From NCBI GenBank assembly GCA_965216155.1, contig CBDCFD010000006.1:496001-560000 (forward strand): a stretch of 64,000 nucleotides of DNA, given 5' to 3'. The notes under the pieces were generated by a model. The model worked only from the letters and a program-made list of their open reading frames with translations. It had not been told where the DNA came from and made no database searches. The translations under genes and the position numbers were made by a program. The stretch's first letter is position 1. The number at the start of each line of letters is the position of its first letter. The stretch comes from CATOSP01 sp965216155. Its GTDB lineage: Bacteria; Chloroflexota; Dehalococcoidia; Lucifugimonadales; UBA3495. This document shows positions 51,893-59,614 of this stretch, piece by piece.

Positions 51893-52231
51893 CTAATACA
51901 GCCCCTCGTCGCTGAAGAAGGGTTTGTCCTCGTCTGGGTCAAGGCGGTTCAGGCTGCGGTTGTTGTAGAGGCGCGTGGCGCGGACCCAGAGGACAACCAC
52001 CGCGTTTTTGAGCATTTGCTCGCTCTTGCGGACGCGGCCGTGCTTGATGATTAGCCATTGCCGGTGGCCTGTCTCCAGGAGTTCCTGGATGAACGGCGAA
52101 GGCTCGTTATCGTCGTCAGTGGCTGCCTCCAGTATTTCAAGCGGCACATCGGCGCATAGAAGATCCGCGCCTTCCCTTGCCATCTCCAGGTACTTTCGCT
52201 GGGATGCCGAGTCCACTGTTGGCCGCTCCAA
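51893..52231 (-). CDS. Hypothetical protein with uncertain start
   Basis: A frame of 112 codons from a TTG at 52231 that encodes a soluble protein I do not recognise: helical ASQRKYLEMAREGADLLCAD, SPFIQELLETGHRQWLIIKH and KNAVVVLWVRATRLYNNRSL. The frame is open for another 21 codons upstream (DIQASPTRPNRQLIGDAKF is protein-like) to a TAG at 52295-52297, without any ATG, GTG or TTG in that part. The start codon of an original gene may have been lost, or TTG is used. It is convergent with the antitoxin, eight bases away, and upstream lies a perfect palindrome. Confidence 0.45.
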   Translation of the reverse strand: MERPTVDSASQRKYLEMAREGADLLCADVPLEILEAATDDDNEPSPFIQELLETGHRQWLIIKHGRVRKSEQMLKNAVVVLWVRATRLYNNRSLNRLDPDEDKPFFSDEGLY

Positions 52232-52312
52232 CCGGACGAACTTCGCGTCCCCGATCAGTTGCCGGTTCGGCCTGGTCGGGGACGCCTGTATGTCCTACGT
52301 TTTAGGGGTAAA

Positions 52313-52335
52313 TTCCTTCCCGGACCGGGAAGGAA
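52313..52335. repeat. Perfect palindrome
   Basis: An 11-base perfect inverted repeat around one central base: TTCCTTCCCGG-A-CCGGGAAGGAA. It lies 15 bases beyond the stop of the cassette-B NHL gene, in the position of a terminator on the minus strand, but there is no T-run. It could also be a protein-binding site or a repeat remnant. Confidence 0.55.
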
Positions 52336-52349
52336 GAGCCGTTGGGGCC

Positions 52350-53384
52350 TTACAGATTAAACTGGGGCTCCAAGTAGTCCTTGAGCTTGTTGTAGATTTG
52401 GATGCGTCCGCGCTGAGTGTCGGCCACCATTAGTCTCCCCCTCTCCTCGTCGAAGGCGACGGCGCGGGGCATTGCGAAACGCCATTCGGGCTCAAGGGTT
52501 GTGACCCGGCGCCTCGCCTTTATCACGTCATTATTCGCGTCTACCGTCATCTGGTGCCACTTGGCGAGTTGCTGGGCGTCGCCGGTGAATGTGGTGATGT
52601 ACTCCCCTTCGGGAGTATATGCCTGCACGCGATCGTTGGCCCAGTCGCAGATGTAGACGTCTCCGTCGGGGTCAACGACAACATCGGTGGGCCGGTTTAG
52701 CTCGCCTCGGCCCGTTCCGGAGCTGCCGAAGGATGCCAGGTACTCGCCGTCGGCGCTGAATTTCTGAACACGGTCGTTCTTGTGGTCGGCAACGTAGACA
52801 TTGCCGTCATGGTCAAGCGCGATACCCCAGGGAGCGTTCAACTCTCCCGGTCCGCTGCCGAACTTGCCAAACTTTGCCAGGAACCTACCGTCCTTGGTCA
52901 TCTTCTGGATGCGGTGGTTCCGGCTGTCTACGATGTAGAGGTTCTCCTCGGCGTCTATGGCTATACCCGAAGGCGCGTTGAACTCACCGTCTCCGTCGCC
53001 CGTAGAACCCCAGGACCGGAGGAACGTCCCCTCTTTATCGGTCACCGTGATCCGGTTCATCCATTCGTCGGTAATGTAGACGTTTTCTTTGCCGTCCAGT
53101 GCCAGGCCGGTGGGCCAGATGTATTCGCCGTCCCCGTCCCCGTAGCCCCCTGACTCGCCGATGAATTCTTCGTCTCCGGCGCCCTCGGGAATGGACAGGC
53201 GGGCGACTCTGGACCCTGTACCGGTCTTGTTCCAGGGCACGTCGCTAATGTTTTCGCCGCCCCGGAGCAACACGTAGACCGTATTGCCCGAGCCTACGGC
53301 TAGGCTGCAAGGTTGGCCGATGTAGCGTCCGCCCACAGCATGGCTGTAGTCGAACGTCCTTCCGGCTACCGTTCGCGTAAGCAT
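52350..53384 (-). CDS. NHL-repeat beta-propeller protein, cassette B
   Basis: A 344-residue six-bladed NHL propeller. Blades such as PSGIAIDAEENLYIVDSRNH and PWGIALDHDGNVYVADHKND are separated by FGSSGTGRGELNRPTDV-type linkers. As in cassette A there is no signal peptide, and an irregular insertion (LAKWHQMTVDANNDVIKARR) precedes the last blade. A GGAGG site stands six bases before the ATG. It is the last gene of cassette B, 70 bases after DUF1501. Blade-by-blade similarity to the protein at 36446 indicates common descent. Partner and ligand are unknown. Confidence 0.9.
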   Translation of the reverse strand: MLTRTVAGRTFDYSHAVGGRYIGQPCSLAVGSGNTVYVLLRGGENISDVPWNKTGTGSRVARLSIPEGAGDEEFIGESGGYGDGDGEYIWPTGLALDGKENVYITDEWMNRITVTDKEGTFLRSWGSTGDGDGEFNAPSGIAIDAEENLYIVDSRNHRIQKMTKDGRFLAKFGKFGSGPGELNAPWGIALDHDGNVYVADHKNDRVQKFSADGEYLASFGSSGTGRGELNRPTDVVVDPDGDVYICDWANDRVQAYTPEGEYITTFTGDAQQLAKWHQMTVDANNDVIKARRRVTTLEPEWRFAMPRAVAFDEERGRLMVADTQRGRIQIYNKLKDYLEPQFNL

Positions 53385-53454
53385 GGTAGACCTCCGTTGA
53401 CTGCTTATGGATGGGGCCTGCCGGCGGGTTCACGCCGGCACGCCGTTACGTTAC

Positions 53455-54585
53455 TTAACCCAGGAAGGGGAGCTTTTCGAAGGAGCCTTCGACCAGGGGT
53501 TTGGCGTCGAGGCCCATCCAGTCCTCGAGGAGGACGGAGTAGATGCTGCGGAAATCGTGATTGGGAACGACATCGCCCTGTTCCAGGTCCTTGGCTGCCA
53601 GGGATGGCATTTCCGAGTACTGGCCGCCCTTCACTGGGTCGCCGATGACGAAGGCTCCGCCGCCTGCGCCGTGGTCGGTGCCGGAGCCATTGTCGTGGGT
53701 GCGGCGTCCGAACTCGGTAAAGAGCAGCATCACGACGTTGTCCGCGGCGTCGTGCTCACGGAGGTCATCGAAAAAGCACTCGACGGCTTCTGAGACATCC
53801 TTCCAGAGCTTGTCGTGCATCCCTGTCTGGTTGGAGTGGGAATCGAAGCTGCCGTGATCGCAGTATAGGATGCGGGTGCCGAAGCCGGCCTGGTGAATCT
53901 GGGAGATTCCCTTGAGCTTGGCGGCGATGGTGGTGTCCGGATACTCGACGGTGGAGGAGTACATCCTGGGGGCTTCCTTCAGGATGTCCGCGCCCTCCAG
54001 GGTATCCAGGCCGGTCTGGCCCATGTAGTCCATGACGGCTGAGGAGCCCATGACCGGGGAGTAGAGGCGGGCGAAGCGGTCGAGTATCTTGGAGCGCTGC
54101 CGGGCCTCGGTGATACCCGGGAGCAGGCCGTAGGACTCGAGGTTGTCGACGCAGGCGACGGGGACGCCGGGCATAACCAGGGCGCGGAAGAGGGAAGGGC
54201 CGAAGGAGACGGTGGTAAGGACGTTCTCCTTGTTGGGGTCGATCTCCCTGGTGGCGCGGCCCAACCAGCCCTCGGTACCCAGCTTGTCCGGCTCGCAGGT
54301 GTGCCAGATATCCATGGAGCGGAAGTGGGACCTGGGGGAGTTGGCGTAGCCGACGCCGTGGATGACGGCGACGCTGCCCTGGTCGTAGAGGGTCTTGATG
54401 GGACCCATCTCCGGGTGGAGGCCGATCTTGTCGTCCAGGGGCAGGACCCGCTCTTCGGGGACGCCGACCACGGGGCGGTTGTCCCTGTACAGTGGGTTGG
54501 AGTAGGGGATAATCGTGTTGAGGTAATCGTTGCCGCCGGTCATCTGCAGGACGACCAGGACCGGGTCTTTGTTGGATTGGGTCAT
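53455..54585 (-). CDS. DUF1501 protein, cassette B
   Basis: A 376-residue DUF1501 protein, paralogue of the one at 35306. Shared motifs are LQMTGGNDYLNTIIPYSNPL near residue 13, GVGYANSPRSHFRSMDIWHT, YCDHGSFDSHSNQTGMHDKL near 240 and LFTEFGRRTHDNGSGTDHGA near 285-305. It starts directly with the domain, without a Tat or Sec signal. The ATG at 54585 follows GGAGGACAGCGAACC. Upstream on the same strand are the 69-residue and 151-residue proteins and DUF1800; downstream is NHL. The likely metal-binding Asp, His and Glu are all kept, suggesting activity rather than decay. Confidence 0.93.
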   Translation of the reverse strand: MTQSNKDPVLVVLQMTGGNDYLNTIIPYSNPLYRDNRPVVGVPEERVLPLDDKIGLHPEMGPIKTLYDQGSVAVIHGVGYANSPRSHFRSMDIWHTCEPDKLGTEGWLGRATREIDPNKENVLTTVSFGPSLFRALVMPGVPVACVDNLESYGLLPGITEARQRSKILDRFARLYSPVMGSSAVMDYMGQTGLDTLEGADILKEAPRMYSSTVEYPDTTIAAKLKGISQIHQAGFGTRILYCDHGSFDSHSNQTGMHDKLWKDVSEAVECFFDDLREHDAADNVVMLLFTEFGRRTHDNGSGTDHGAGGGAFVIGDPVKGGQYSEMPSLAAKDLEQGDVVPNHDFRSIYSVLLEDWMGLDAKPLVEGSFEKLPFLG

Positions 54586-54610
54586 GGTTCGCTGTCCTCC
54601 GTTAGCTGAA

Positions 54611-54820
54611 TCAGGATGTCTTGCCGTTTTCGTTGAGGGAAGGAGGCGGTTTGGTGAATTTTTCACTCCTTGCGGCCGCCGACTCCCTCCGGTTGTTCCA
54701 TTCTTCCCATTTTCTCTGGATTTCCAAGCGTCCTTTCGCGTACCCCTCTTTGTACCCTTCTCCGAAGTTCCCGTGACGCCCTTGCAGGTACACTTCTCTG
54801 TACCATCTTGCGAGCGCCAT
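54611..54820 (-). CDS. Small charged protein, partial duplicate of its neighbour
   Basis: A 69-residue protein starting MALARWYREVYLQGRHGNFG. Its body, KGRLEIQRKWEEWNNRRESA and EKFTKPPPSLNENGK, matches the C-terminal tail of the 151-residue protein just upstream (GRAEIFREWEEWNRRREAAA, ENFTEPPPALNG). It is thus a tandem partial duplication that keeps the charged helical tail but not the membrane part. Its ATG overlaps the stop codon of that neighbour by one base (TGATG), so the two are translationally coupled. Function unknown. Confidence 0.65.
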   Translation of the reverse strand: MALARWYREVYLQGRHGNFGEGYKEGYAKGRLEIQRKWEEWNNRRESAAARSEKFTKPPPSLNENGKTS

Positions 54821-55275
54821 CAGGGTTTTGCTCCGTTGAGCGCAGGCGGAGGCTCGGTGAAGTTCTCGCCTGCTGCGGCCGCGGCTTCCCTGCGCCGGTT
54901 CCACTCTTCCCATTCTCTAAAGATTTCCGCTCTTCCTTCGGCGCGTCCTACCGTGATTCCCTCGGCAAGTCCTTCCTCAAGTCCTTCCTCGCGTCCTTGC
55001 AGATACCTTCTCATTATGTATCTCTCTGAAAGGAACATCATGGACTCCGAAATGATGATGCTTTCCGCCGCTATCACGAGTACCCAGGGACCTAAGCCCC
55101 GCGCAATCGCAATGATTACGTCCGGCCACGAACCCTGTGTGTTTGAGTTTATCTCATGCCAGGTTATTATAGTGGCTAGGGCGATAAACTGTATGCTGAA
55201 CAGGACGAAGAACAGGCCCCATGCCTTTTCCCGGACACTCCATATAGCTGCTCGTTGTAGGTTCTGGTCTTGCAC
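54820..55275 (-). CDS. Two-helix membrane protein with charged tail, cassette B
   Basis: A 151-residue protein with two hydrophobic segments (GLFFVLFSIQFIALATIITW and PWVLVIAAESIIISESMMFL) and a long charged helix containing repeated GREEGLEEGLAEGITVGRAE and REWEEWNRRREAA. The loop W.EI....WP...AI..G.G is shared with the protein at 38983 of cassette A. The start is a GTG at 55275. The tail could be a coiled-coil that binds the soluble partners of the cassette to the membrane; this is inference. It lies between DUF1800 and DUF1501. Confidence 0.68.
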   Translation of the reverse strand: MQDQNLQRAAIWSVREKAWGLFFVLFSIQFIALATIITWHEINSNTQGSWPDVIIAIARGLGPWVLVIAAESIIISESMMFLSERYIMRRYLQGREEGLEEGLAEGITVGRAEGRAEIFREWEEWNRRREAAAAAGENFTEPPPALNGAKP

Positions 55276-55384
55276 CGGAAAACAGGCAACCTTAACGGCA
55301 TCCGACCAAGTGAGGACTCACTCTGATCTTTCCGGAGGGCAGTGGGCTGCACCCTTGCCCTCCATTCCTTCCTCTCAATGGCCT

Positions 55385-56788
55385 TTAGGCGTACTGGTAC
55401 TCGCGCAGGGAAACGATTAGCTGGAGCAACTCGCCGACCCGCTCCGTGGAGGCGCTGACGGCGGCGTCCGAGTCCCATGCCGCGTTCCCGCTCTCGCCAA
55501 CGAAATCTATGAGCTCCCTGCGGCTCTCGTCAACAACTTCCAGGGGGCCGAGAAGGTCCAGGCAGCCGTCGACCAACTGCTCCGGGGAGGTCGCGCCCTG
55601 CTCCCTGAGCCGGTTGATGATGGACTGGATGCCGGGGCGCCGGGTGTCGCCGATGAGGTCGGCGGTGAAGTTGACGCGGCGCATGAGGGAACCGGAGTTG
55701 ATCCACTCGACGCCGGTGTGCCAACCCTCGACGCTGGGCGGGTTGAGCAAGTCCTGGCCCATGTAGCAGGGCTGGCGGGAGAGGTCGCCCAGACCGGGGG
55801 CGGGGAACCCTGCGCCGCCGACCAGGCGGAGGGCGCCTACGACGACTTCGGTGGGGCTCTTGAGCCTGGCGAAGCGGGCGTTCTTGAAGAAGCCGGAGTT
55901 GAACAGGACCCGGAGGGTGGCCTTAATGTCGTAGTCCGACTCCATCAGGGTGTCGGTCAGGAGGTCGATGGCGTCCTGGTCCCTGGGGGGAGTCACGGCC
56001 CATGCGGGGACCTGGGCTTCGTCGGCGACGAAGAAGTTGTAGAGATGCCTGGCGATGAACCCGGCGGTGGCGGGCTGCCGGCAGACGATGTGGATGATGT
56101 CCTCACCGTTGAAGTTGCCGGTCTCGCCCAGGAAGGTCTTCTCGCTGTCGTCGTGGTCCTCGTCGCGGTACTGGAAGAACCAGTCGAACCGGCCCATGGG
56201 GAACCGCGCCAGCTTGGGCGTGATGGTCCAGCCGGTGAAAGCGCGGGAGCACTCCCGGACATCGACCTCGGTGTAGTTGCCCACGCCCATGCTGAAGAGC
56301 TCCAGGAGCTCGCGTCCCCAGTTTTCGTTGACCGCGTCCTTGTGGTTTTCGTTGTTGTCCAGCCAATAGAGCATGGCCGGGTCCTGAGCCATGGCCATCA
56401 ACAGTTTCTTGTAGTTACCCAGACCGAGTTCCCGGAAAAGGATGATCTGGTCGTTTAGCTCGTCGTAGTGGTCGACCTTGGAAACGCCCGTGGCAAAGAC
56501 CTGGTGCCAGAAGAGGGTCATCTTCTCTTCCAGGGGCCGCTTGGAATTGAGGAGATAGTACATCCACTCGGCTGCGCCCATACCCTGGACGGTGCCGGGC
56601 TTCCAAGTCCACCCGTGGTACCGTTGTAGGTCCAGCGGATCAACCTGTTCCTGGCCTTCAGGGTTCAGCAGTTCCTCAACCGTCGCTTCGTAACCTTTGG
56701 CTGCACGCGCTTCTATTTCCTCTCGGGTGGCGCCGAAGCCTGCCCGGCGCATTAGGTGACCCATCAGGGCGATATCGTTATCTGACAT
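55385..56788 (-). CDS. DUF1800 protein, cassette B
   Basis: A 467-residue DUF1800 protein, paralogue of the one at 37511. Motifs in the same order: MGHLMRRAGFGATREEIEAR, LFWHQVFATGVSK near 90, LDNNENHKDAVNENWGRELL near 140, FSMGVGNYTEVDVRECSRAF, FTGW, and NPPSVEGWHTGVEW near 355. No export signal is seen. TTGGAGGAAAAGC stands before the ATG. It is the first gene of cassette B, whereas in cassette A the membrane protein comes first. Function unknown; the conserved His, Asn and Glu suggest an enzyme or binding role. Confidence 0.93.
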   Translation of the reverse strand: MSDNDIALMGHLMRRAGFGATREEIEARAAKGYEATVEELLNPEGQEQVDPLDLQRYHGWTWKPGTVQGMGAAEWMYYLLNSKRPLEEKMTLFWHQVFATGVSKVDHYDELNDQIILFRELGLGNYKKLLMAMAQDPAMLYWLDNNENHKDAVNENWGRELLELFSMGVGNYTEVDVRECSRAFTGWTITPKLARFPMGRFDWFFQYRDEDHDDSEKTFLGETGNFNGEDIIHIVCRQPATAGFIARHLYNFFVADEAQVPAWAVTPPRDQDAIDLLTDTLMESDYDIKATLRVLFNSGFFKNARFARLKSPTEVVVGALRLVGGAGFPAPGLGDLSRQPCYMGQDLLNPPSVEGWHTGVEWINSGSLMRRVNFTADLIGDTRRPGIQSIINRLREQGATSPEQLVDGCLDLLGPLEVVDESRRELIDFVGESGNAAWDSDAAVSASTERVGELLQLIVSLREYQYA

Positions 56789-56934
56789 TGCTTTTCCTCC
56801 AATACTGCGGGATGGACCCGGCTCACGCCTCTGACCGGCGGGGAATCGGTGCCATAACCCGAAAGCTCCAGTGTGCGGGGATTAAACCCAATTGTCCTGA
56901 ATCCTGCACGCGGTGTCAATGATGTACGGAGACA

Positions 56935-57095
56935 GAGAAAATTGCGAAACTCTTTAGTTGCCGAAGGGCCAGAAGAATAATAGCGTGAATAGGATTCGTC
57001 GGCCATTCAGGGTGGGGGAATTCGGCAGATACGTTAACGATATTCGTTCCCAATTAGCAGTCGCAAGCTCAAATGGGTAGTTTCGCAATTTTCTC
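56935..57095. repeat. 161-base element with perfect 17-base terminal inverted repeats
   Basis: GAGAAAATTGCGAAACT at 56935-56951 is repeated exactly in inverse orientation at 57079-57095, leaving 127 bases between. Traces of GGAGAC/GTCTCC adjoin both ends. The interior has long open frames on the minus strand but no recognised domain. It resembles a MITE or the remnant of an insertion sequence. Confidence 0.6.
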
Positions 57096-57320
57096 GGAGA
57101 CGGATTCACAATCGAGGGTCCAATCATGACAGGGCAAGAAATTCCGGCCTGACAAACTCGCCTGGCTAAGCAACCTGTACAGGTAAATCTCCGGCTCTCC
57201 CCGTCTGCAATGCGGTCTCTCCCGCGTGTCGGAAACCGGAGCCTTCCTAACGTCTCGTGTCGGTGAAAGCCGGATAACAGGTAACGGTGAGGGTAGGGGC
57301 GATGGTCGGAGCAAGCGTTT

Positions 57321-57350
57321 CTGGATTCCGGATTGAGGCCGGAATCACGA
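57321..57350. repeat. Dispersed palindromic repeat (GGATTCCGG type)
   Basis: CTGGATTCCGG, six bases, then GGCCGGAATCACGA: an imperfect palindrome of the same kind as the larger copy at 17619-17680. It ends about 10 bases before the stop of the downstream minus-strand gene. Confidence 0.5.
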
Positions 57351-57362
57351 GTGGACGTGCCG

Positions 57363-58529
57363 CTAGATGATCGCGTCGGGGTCCAGTCCAAGGGCGACTC
57401 TTCCGTACTGCTGACCGCCTAATTCCATAATCAACCCATCCCGGTGAGCGACGGCCTGGGCGTCCCGGTGGAATCGCTGCAGGGCCACCGACTCGAAGAG
57501 GGCGTGGCCGCCGCTCAGGTCGAATAGCCGGTTCACGGCCTGGAGACAAAGTTGTGTGATGAACGCCTTGTCCCGCCGGTACCGCGCCCGGTCCAGGGGA
57601 CTGAATGATTCGCCCTGATCTGCTTTCTCGAACATCTCCCGGATGTCCTGGGTCATCAGGGCGTGGGCCGCGTCCGCCTCGGCGGAAGCCTGGGACAGCC
57701 GCAGATGGATTGCCGGGGAATCGGCGGTCCTGCCGGGGCCTGATGTACCGGTTGTCCGGGCGGTGAACTCATCTATCATGCCCCGGGCGACCCCAAGCAT
57801 AGGGCCGACCAGGTCCCATCCCAGCAAGACCGGAATGGGTATCCGGTACCGTGTCTGGCCGTGCAGCTCCCAACCATTCCAATTGCCGGCGCCCGCTGTG
57901 GTCACGTCCAGCACGCGGTGGGAGGGGACGAAGGCGCGGTCGACCTCGATGTCCTTGCTGCCGCTGCCGCTAAGCCCGGAGACAAACCAGGTGTCCACGA
58001 TCTGGAAATCACCCTTGGGCACCAGCGCCCAGTTGCGATCGCCGATGCCGGAAACTCCCAGCATCAACCAGCTAGCCGAATCGCATCCGCTGGAGAACTC
58101 CCACCTTCCGGATACGCGGTAGCCGCCTTCCACGGGCTCGGTCGTGGACTTGCCGGTGTTCAGCGAACTGGAGCAGAGGGCGTCGGGGCCCGCCCCGAAC
58201 ACCTCCTCCTGCGCCTGGAGCGGCCAGTGGCCCACCAGCCATGCGTGCGCAGCCCACAGACAATAGCACCAGGCCGTGGAAGGGCATCCTCTGCCAAGCT
58301 CGGCTGCCACGTCCAAGGCCAGGCCATATTCCACGTCGAGCCCGCCGAAGCGTTTCGGGACACCTATCCGGTAGAGGCCCGAATCCAGTAAGTTTTGCAC
58401 TGTCTCAGCCGGGACCCGGCGCGACTTTTCGGTGTGCTGGGCCCGCTCCCTGAGCACTGGCAATAGCGCCGAAGCCCTCGATAGAAGCTCTTCCCGGGTA
58501 AAGACTTCCGTTTCAGACTGTGCAGTCAC
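57363..58529 (-). CDS. Acyl-CoA-dehydrogenase-like flavoprotein
   Basis: A 388-residue protein of the acyl-CoA dehydrogenase fold, closest in layout to the flavin-dependent monooxygenases of the HpaB/DszC type. It has RVPAETVQNLLDSGLYRIGV at the N-terminus, GCPSTAWCYCLWAAHAWLVG, VSGRWEFSSGCDSASWLMLG (middle beta domain) and a C-terminal helical bundle with LFDLSGGHALFESVALQRFH-RDAQAVAHR. The acyl-CoA dehydrogenase catalytic Glu is not clear, which favours the monooxygenase branch using reduced flavin. Start is a GTG at 58529. Substrate unknown. Confidence 0.85.
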   Translation of the reverse strand: MTAQSETEVFTREELLSRASALLPVLRERAQHTEKSRRVPAETVQNLLDSGLYRIGVPKRFGGLDVEYGLALDVAAELGRGCPSTAWCYCLWAAHAWLVGHWPLQAQEEVFGAGPDALCSSSLNTGKSTTEPVEGGYRVSGRWEFSSGCDSASWLMLGVSGIGDRNWALVPKGDFQIVDTWFVSGLSGSGSKDIEVDRAFVPSHRVLDVTTAGAGNWNGWELHGQTRYRIPIPVLLGWDLVGPMLGVARGMIDEFTARTTGTSGPGRTADSPAIHLRLSQASAEADAAHALMTQDIREMFEKADQGESFSPLDRARYRRDKAFITQLCLQAVNRLFDLSGGHALFESVALQRFHRDAQAVAHRDGLIMELGGQQYGRVALGLDPDAII

Positions 58530-58533
58530 TAGC

Positions 58534-59055
58534 TCACCTTGGAGAGTTGGGTCGCGTCTGTATCTGGCGTATCTGCGAATCTGGTGTATTAGAATCTGGT
58601 GTATTTAGCGTATAGATGTCCGGGAAGCCGCGGTAGCTCTCGTCCAAGTCCAACCCGTAGCCCACGATAAACTCGTCTGGGACCTGGAATCCCACGTAGT
58701 CTATCTGGACTTTCGTAGTCCTGCGTGATGGTTTGTCCAGCAAAGTACAGAGACGCAAGGACGCCGGTCCTGATTGCCGGAGTGATTCCATGATGTGCGT
58801 TGCCGTTCTCCCCGTGTCGACGATGTCCTCCGCCAGGATTATGTGCCGGCCGCGCAGCTCCAGGCCTGGATTCCGGGTCACGGCCACCTCGCCCGTACTG
58901 GCGGTAGCCCGGTAGCTCGCAGCGTCCACGAAATCCACTGTTACCGGGACCTCCATAGCCCTCACCAAGTCGGCCACGAATATAAACGATCCGGTTAGGA
59001 CTCCAATGATGAGAGGGTTCTTGCCCCGGTAATCACGGCTTATCTCCCGGGCCAA
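58534..59055 (-). CDS. hpt: Hypoxanthine phosphoribosyltransferase, start unclear
   Basis: A purine-salvage enzyme that makes IMP or GMP from base and PRPP. The PRPP-binding motif is IILAEDIVDTGRTATH near residues 92-107; NPLIIGVLTGSFIFVADLVR, SYRATASTGEV and DEFIVGYGLDLDESYRGFPD are other family blocks. The frame starts at a TTG (59055), but the family N-terminus is encoded further upstream in the same frame (LVTREEILREVRRLAREISR), where there is no ATG, GTG or TTG; an ATC at 59143-59145 (TNWNVENLEG after it) is the only near-start codon. The C-terminal tail is a run of NTPDS-like repeats from short direct repeats in DNA. It overlaps nothing but lies 24-114 bases after the response regulator. 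Confidence 0.85.
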   Translation of the reverse strand: MAREISRDYRGKNPLIIGVLTGSFIFVADLVRAMEVPVTVDFVDAASYRATASTGEVAVTRNPGLELRGRHIILAEDIVDTGRTATHIMESLRQSGPASLRLCTLLDKPSRRTTKVQIDYVGFQVPDEFIVGYGLDLDESYRGFPDIYTLNTPDSNTPDSQIRQIQTRPNSPR

Positions 59056-59168
59056 CCGGCGTACTTCCCGGAGGATTTCCTCCCTGGTGACGAGACGAGA
59101 GAGCCTGGCCGGTCCTTCGAGGTTTTCTACATTCCAATTAGTGATAGAAGTGACCGCCGGTCCCGTGA

Positions 59169-59612
59169 CTACGTGCTCCCCGGCGGAGACGCGAGTAGCT
59201 GGCTTACCAGGGAATCAAACCTGGAAAGGTCGAGCGGTTTCTGGTAAAGGCCCCAGAGGTCGGTCGTCGGATTGATGCCGTAGGAATAGAGGCGAGACCT
59301 CTCGGCTTGGGTTGATGTCAGGATCATTACGGGGATCCCGCGAAGCTCTGGGGCGGCGTTAATTTCTCCCAGCACCTCGTAGCCGTCCTTTTTTGGCATG
59401 TTGAGGTCCAGGATGATCAGGTCGGGACGGACCGAGTCCGAGTATCTTCCCTGATGACGCAAATAAGACATGGCGATCTCGCCGTCCTCGACGACGCTGA
59501 TGTTCAGGCGGGCCTCAGCGCGGCTCAAAATCCGCCGGGTCAGCTCCACGTCGCCGGGGTTGTCCTCTACTAGCAAGACTTCAAGGGGTCTGTCACTGGT
59601 GCCCAGTGTCAT
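59169..59612 (-). CDS. Rcp1-like single-domain response regulator
   Basis: A 147-residue receiver domain without an output domain. It has the acidic pair in LLVEDNPGDVELTRRIL, the phosphoacceptor Asp in LIILDLNMPKKDGYEVL near residue 68, the Thr in MILTSTQAE and the Lys in YQKPLD. These and the NPGD/NMPKKDG wording match the Rcp1 group, which partners phytochrome-like histidine kinases. The kinase gene lies immediately upstream, two bases away, so they form a cognate pair. Output is likely through protein contact. Confidence 0.93.
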   Translation of the reverse strand: MTLGTSDRPLEVLLVEDNPGDVELTRRILSRAEARLNISVVEDGEIAMSYLRHQGRYSDSVRPDLIILDLNMPKKDGYEVLGEINAAPELRGIPVMILTSTQAERSRLYSYGINPTTDLWGLYQKPLDLSRFDSLVSQLLASPPGST

Positions 59613-59614
59613 AT

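Larger units (their letters stand above)
56789..57362. other. Gene-free region with inverted repeats
   Basis: About 570 bases between DUF1800 of cassette B and the acyl-CoA-dehydrogenase-like gene. Several overlapping minus-strand frames stay open here but none looks like a family I know. It should hold the promoter of cassette B and contains the inverted-repeat element and the palindromic repeat listed separately. Confidence 0.5.

Noticed and set aside
55718..56458. Plus-strand open frame of 246 codons within DUF1800 of cassette B
   Set aside because: Antisense to the conserved NHKDAVNENWGREL region; a shadow.
56954..57391. Minus-strand frame of 145 codons upstream of cassette B
   Set aside because: Several frames are open at once in this repeat-bearing gap and none shows a domain; the inverted-repeat element is the simpler explanation.
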